Shown here: positions 50,006 through 53,698 of the stretch, one piece after another
Layout of the letters: each line of letters begins with the position of its first letter
Numbering within the stretch: the first letter of the stretch is position 1
Origin: Puniceicoccales bacterium
Lineage (GTDB): Bacteria; Verrucomicrobiota; Verrucomicrobiia; Opitutales; UBA953
Length of the DNA stretch: 53,698 bases
NCBI GenBank assembly: GCA_031273045.1
Contig: JAISSQ010000197.1
Coordinates: forward strand, 1-53,698
Reading direction: 5' to 3'
Program-made: the position numbers and the translations under genes
Notes under the pieces: model-generated
The model's input: the letters and a program-made list of their open reading frames with translations, nothing else
What the model was told of the DNA's origin: nothing
Databases searched by the model: none

Positions 50006-51034
50006 ATGCGCCATTTCCTGAAAGAAACCGATTTTTCCCGCGAAGAAGTCGCCCGCGTTTTCGCGACCGCCGCCGCGTTGAAGCGCGGACGCGCCGCCGG
50101 CGGTGCTCCCGTCTCCCCGTTTGGCCTCGGCACGGTGCGCCAGCAGCGGCTTCAACAGCGGCTTAACCGCGCCGCCGGTGCCCTTCCCGCCACCCCGCTT
50201 GCCCGCCAGTCGTGGGGGCTGCTCTTTTTCAAGAAGAGCACGCGCACGCGCGTGTCGTTCCAAGTCGGCGTCCACGAACTCGGCGGGCAACCGGTGATGC
50301 TCAACGCCGAGGAACTGCAACTCTCGCGCGGCGAAACGCCCGCCGACACCGCCCGCGTCCTCTCACGCTATCTGCACGGGCTGGTCATCCGTTGCTACGA
50401 GCACTCGCTGCTTGAGGAAGTCGCCGCCGTCGGCAGCGTGCCGGTGGTCAACGCATTGAGCGACTACCTGCACCCGTGCCAGATTTACACGGACTTTTTC
50501 ACGCTCGCCGAACGCTGGAGCGGCGGCGACCCCGCGAAATTCCTGCCGTCGCTACGCGGCAAAAAAATCGCGTTCCTCGGCGACACCGCCTGCAACATGG
50601 CGAACTCGTTCGTGCTCGGCGGCGCGTTGCTCGATGTCGAAATCGCGCTCGCCGGTCCTGCCGGTTACGCGCCGGGCGAGCAAATTCAGCGTCAACTCGA
50701 CGCCGACCGTCTCGCGCCGACGTGGAGTTTTTCGACCGACCCGTTTGAAGCCGTTCGCGGTGCCGACATGGTTTATACCGACGTGTGGGTCAGCATGGGC
50801 ATGGAGGCGGAGAAAGCCGCCCGTCTGCGCGAAATGCAACCCTACCAAGTCAACGCCGCGCTGATGGCGCAGGCGAAGCCCGGCGCGTTCTTCATGCACT
50901 GCTTGCCTGCCCACGCCGGCGAGGAGGTCTCGCAGGAAGTCCTCGACAGCCCCGCGAGCATCATCTTCGACCAAGCCGAAAACCGCCTCCACACGCAGAA
51001 GGCAATCCTCTCTCACCTCGTTACCGAGGCATAA
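50006..51034 (+). CDS. argF: Ornithine carbamoyltransferase family
   Basis: MRHFLKETDFSREEV; FFKKSTRTRVSFQVGVHELGG; DYLHPCQIYTDF; FLGDTACNMANSFV; MHCLPAHAGEEVSQEV. Confidence 0.9.
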   Translation: MRHFLKETDFSREEVARVFATAAALKRGRAAGGAPVSPFGLGTVRQQRLQQRLNRAAGALPATPLARQSWGLLFFKKSTRTRVSFQVGVHELGGQPVMLNAEELQLSRGETPADTARVLSRYLHGLVIRCYEHSLLEEVAAVGSVPVVNALSDYLHPCQIYTDFFTLAERWSGGDPAKFLPSLRGKKIAFLGDTACNMANSFVLGGALLDVEIALAGPAGYAPGEQIQRQLDADRLAPTWSFSTDPFEAVRGADMVYTDVWVSMGMEAEKAARLREMQPYQVNAALMAQAKPGAFFMHCLPAHAGEEVSQEVLDSPASIIFDQAENRLHTQKAILSHLVTEA

Positions 51035-51035
51035 G

Positions 51036-51110
51036 AGAAAGCAAGGCGGCTATCGCCGCACCACTGCCGTGCCGACTTGAAAATCGGTGCTCCGTGTGTG
51101 TGTGCGTGTG
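51036..51110. repeat. Single copy of the REP-like two-hairpin element
   Basis: GAGAAAGCAAGGCGGCTATCGCCGCACCACTGCCGTGCCGACTTGAAAATCGGTGCTCCGTGTGTGTGTG; matches reverse complement of units at 37167/37235. Confidence 0.85.
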
Positions 51111-51176
51111 ACGCAGGGAGTGTGCCCTTCCCTGCCCTTGCCTGAACGCGCCGGAGCGGGTTTCCTCGTGCGCCAC

Positions 51177-52730
51177 ATGAGCAATTCTCCCTCTTCCGCC
51201 GGCGGTGCCGCTGGCACCGGCAACGCCACCGGTGACGCTATTTCCGCGAACGCCGTCGGTTCCGCCGCCGGCAACGCCGCCAAGCCCGCGCTGATTGCGC
51301 CGGGGTTCGGGCTGACGTTCGTGGTCGTCACCGCGCTGTTTTTCCTGTGGGCGTTCCCGAACATTTTGAATGACGTGCTCATCAAGCAGTTCAAAAAAGC
51401 ACTGGAACTCGACATGGCGCAGGCGGGCTTCCTGCCGTTCGCGCTGAAGACGGGCTATTTCTTTCTCGCAATTCCCGCCGGCCTTTTCATGCAACGCTGG
51501 GGCTACAAGACCGGCATTCTGCTCGGCCTCGGATTCTTCGCGCTGGGTTGCCTGCTGTTCTATCCGGCGGCGTGCTCGCGCGAATACATCGTGTTCCTCG
51601 GTGCGATTTTCATCATGGCGGGCGGTTGCGCGTTCCTCGAAATCGGCGCGAACAGTTTTGTCGTCGCGCTCGGAGACAAGGCGACATCCGAGCGGCGGCT
51701 CAACCTCGCTCAATCTTTCAACCCGATTGGCGGCATTGTCGCCGCGACGCTCGGAACCGTTTTCATCTTCTCCGGCAACGAGCCGGACGCCGCGAAAATC
51801 GCCGCGATGAAGGCGGACACATCGACCGTCGCCGCCGGTTTCCCGAACGCTTACGAGCAGTTTTTGAGCGACGAGAACATGCGCGTTTTCCCGACCTATC
51901 TGACGCTCGCCATCGTTATCGCCGTCGTCGCAGCCATCATCTGGAAAGCGAAGTTTCCGGCGATTGCCGCGCCGGTGACCGACCCGAACGCGAAGAAAGG
52001 CAGCATCCGCGAACTGCTCCGCTTCCCGCATTGGTGGGGCGCGATTGTCTCGCAGTTTTTCTACCTCGGCGCGCAACTCGGCACGTGGAGTTTTCTCATC
52101 ATCTACATTCAAGACAACAGCCCGCTCGGCGAGAAACAGGCGGGCGCGTTCCTCGTCGCAAACATGGTCATCTTCATGGTCGGCCGCTTTTTGAGCACGT
52201 GGCTGATGAACTACGTCAAGCCGCAAAAACTGATGGGCATCTACGCGCTGGTGAACATCGCGCTCGTCGCCGTCGCCATCCTCGGCTCGAAGTGGGCGGA
52301 AGTGCGCTTCGGACTCGGTCTGCACAACATCGCCTTCGCGCTGCCGGCGGGAATTTTCGACAGCACACCGGTGCCGCTCGGCATTTACGCGCTGACGGCG
52401 ACGACGCTCTTCATGTCGCTGATGTATCCGACGAACTTCGCCTCCGGCATGAAAGGACTCGGCCCGAACGCGAAACTCGGTGCCTCGATTTTGGTGATGT
52501 CGCTCATCGGCGGCGCAGTCCTCTCGGCCGTCATCGGTCAAATCGGAACCTCGCCGCTCGCACTGATGCCGGCAGACGCCGCCGCCGCCGCCGCCGCCGG
52601 TGCTACCGGCGCCGCATTGAAACCCGTTCACGCAATCGCGCCCGGACTGCTCGTGCCGATTGTCTCCTACTGCGTGATTGCGTGGTATGCGTTCATCGGC
52701 TCGCGTCCACGCGGTCCGCTGTATGCGTGA
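51177..52730 (+). CDS. MFS sugar:proton symporter, FucP-like
   Basis: FVVVTALFFLWAFPNILNDVLIKQFKKALELDMAQAGF; GAIFIMAGGCAFLEIGANSFVVALG; LAQSFNPIGGIVAATLG. Confidence 0.9.
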   Translation: MSNSPSSAGGAAGTGNATGDAISANAVGSAAGNAAKPALIAPGFGLTFVVVTALFFLWAFPNILNDVLIKQFKKALELDMAQAGFLPFALKTGYFFLAIPAGLFMQRWGYKTGILLGLGFFALGCLLFYPAACSREYIVFLGAIFIMAGGCAFLEIGANSFVVALGDKATSERRLNLAQSFNPIGGIVAATLGTVFIFSGNEPDAAKIAAMKADTSTVAAGFPNAYEQFLSDENMRVFPTYLTLAIVIAVVAAIIWKAKFPAIAAPVTDPNAKKGSIRELLRFPHWWGAIVSQFFYLGAQLGTWSFLIIYIQDNSPLGEKQAGAFLVANMVIFMVGRFLSTWLMNYVKPQKLMGIYALVNIALVAVAILGSKWAEVRFGLGLHNIAFALPAGIFDSTPVPLGIYALTATTLFMSLMYPTNFASGMKGLGPNAKLGASILVMSLIGGAVLSAVIGQIGTSPLALMPADAAAAAAAGATGAALKPVHAIAPGLLVPIVSYCVIAWYAFIGSRPRGPLYA

Positions 52731-52856
52731 GAACGGATTGACGCCGCTGCGTGGAACCACCGCCGCCGACAGCACCGGCAACGCGTTTCGCGGCAACATT
52801 CCTGCTTCGCGCCGGTCACAGCGTCGCGCCTTTTTCCGCCACGCTCACGCAACACC

Positions 52857-53698
52857 ATGCCTCTCAAACTTCACAACGCCAACGCGGACATCTTCGTCCC
52901 CGACAACAAGCCGCTCGACGCCGCCCTCGCCCGCGTCACCCACCTCGGCATCTGCGCCCACCAGGACGACCTCGAATTCATGGCCGTCCACGGAATCCTC
53001 GAATGCTTCGGGCAGCGCGACAAGTGGTTCGCGGGCGTCGTCGCCACCGACGGCGCCGGCAGTTCCCGCGCCGGCATCTACGCCAACTACACCGACGCCG
53101 AAATCGCCGCTGTCCGTCCGGGCGAGCAACGCAAGGCCGCCTACATCGGCGAATACGCCGCGATGTTCCAACTCGGCTACACCAGCGCGCAGGTCAAGGA
53201 CGCGAAGAACACCGCCGTCGCCGACGACATCGAAGCCATCCTGCGCCTCGCCAAACCGCGCGTCGTCTATCTGCACAACCCCGCCGACAAGCACGACACC
53301 CACATCGGCACCACCCTGCGCGCCATCGCCGCGCTGCGCCGTCTGCCCGCCGCCGACCGCCCCGAAAAGGTCTTCGGTTGCGAGGTCTGGCGCTCGCTCG
53401 ACTGGCTCGTTGACGCCGACAAGCAAATCCACGACGTCAGCGCGTTCGCCAACCTGCAGGCCGCCCTCAACGGCGTCTTCGACTCCCAAATCACCGGCGG
53501 CAAACGCTACGACCTCGCCGTCATCGGCCGCCGCCTCGCGAACGCGACGTTCTACGACTCGCACTCATCCGACAAGGCGACCCACCTCCAATGGGCGCTC
53601 GACCTCACGCCGCTCATCGCCGACCCGTCGCTCGACATCATCGAATACACGCTCTCGTTCGTGAACCGCCTCGCCGACGACATCCGCGCCCGCGTCGG
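52857..53698 (+). CDS. PIG-L/LmbE family deacetylase, 3'-truncated by window edge
   Basis: ATG 52857: MPLKLHNANADIFVPDNKPLDAALARVTHLGICAHQDDLEFMAVHGILECF; AHxDD motif; open to the end of the window. Confidence 0.88.
   Translation, partial: MPLKLHNANADIFVPDNKPLDAALARVTHLGICAHQDDLEFMAVHGILECFGQRDKWFAGVVATDGAGSSRAGIYANYTDAEIAAVRPGEQRKAAYIGEYAAMFQLGYTSAQVKDAKNTAVADDIEAILRLAKPRVVYLHNPADKHDTHIGTTLRAIAALRRLPAADRPEKVFGCEVWRSLDWLVDADKQIHDVSAFANLQAALNGVFDSQITGGKRYDLAVIGRRLANATFYDSHSSDKATHLQWALDLTPLIADPSLDIIEYTLSFVNRLADDIRARV

Overview
High-GC chromosomal window. Protein content, and especially a block matching my recollection of the Akkermansia Amuc_1098-1102 locus, suggests a verrucomicrobial (possibly Opitutae-like) genome; this is inference, as no marker such as 16S rRNA is present. 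I can support about 35 protein-coding genes and two tRNAs (Pro-TGG, Ser-GCT). Most genes are housekeeping: holA, pyrF, sucD, hemC, comF, lgt, PPi-type PFK, purM-like, panD, argF, SNF2 helicase, prolyl oligopeptidase, CTP-type S41 protease, MlaE permease, FucP-like MFS, PIG-L deacetylase. No CRISPR array, prophage or transposase was seen. Main points for a second look: (1) a divergent FtsZ/tubulin-like protein with altered catalytic-loop residues; (2) a pilM(N)-O-P-Q-like cluster matching Amuc_1102-1098, whose secretin has a very long Pro/Ala/Glu-rich spacer; (3) pervasive RCCGGY (CACCGGYGG / GCCGGTGCC) micro-repeats that appear as low-complexity insertions inside conserved enzymes; (4) two genes (Nudix, GT39-like) each broken by one apparent frameshift at a poly-T run; (5) a two-hairpin REP-like element in two intergenic regions; (6) an AT-rich ORFan island with an in-frame 45-bp duplication; (7) a sugar kinase-thioesterase fusion; (8) G-poor, C/A-rich, SD-less leaders. 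All calls come from reading the sequence and the supplied ORF track; no searches were run.
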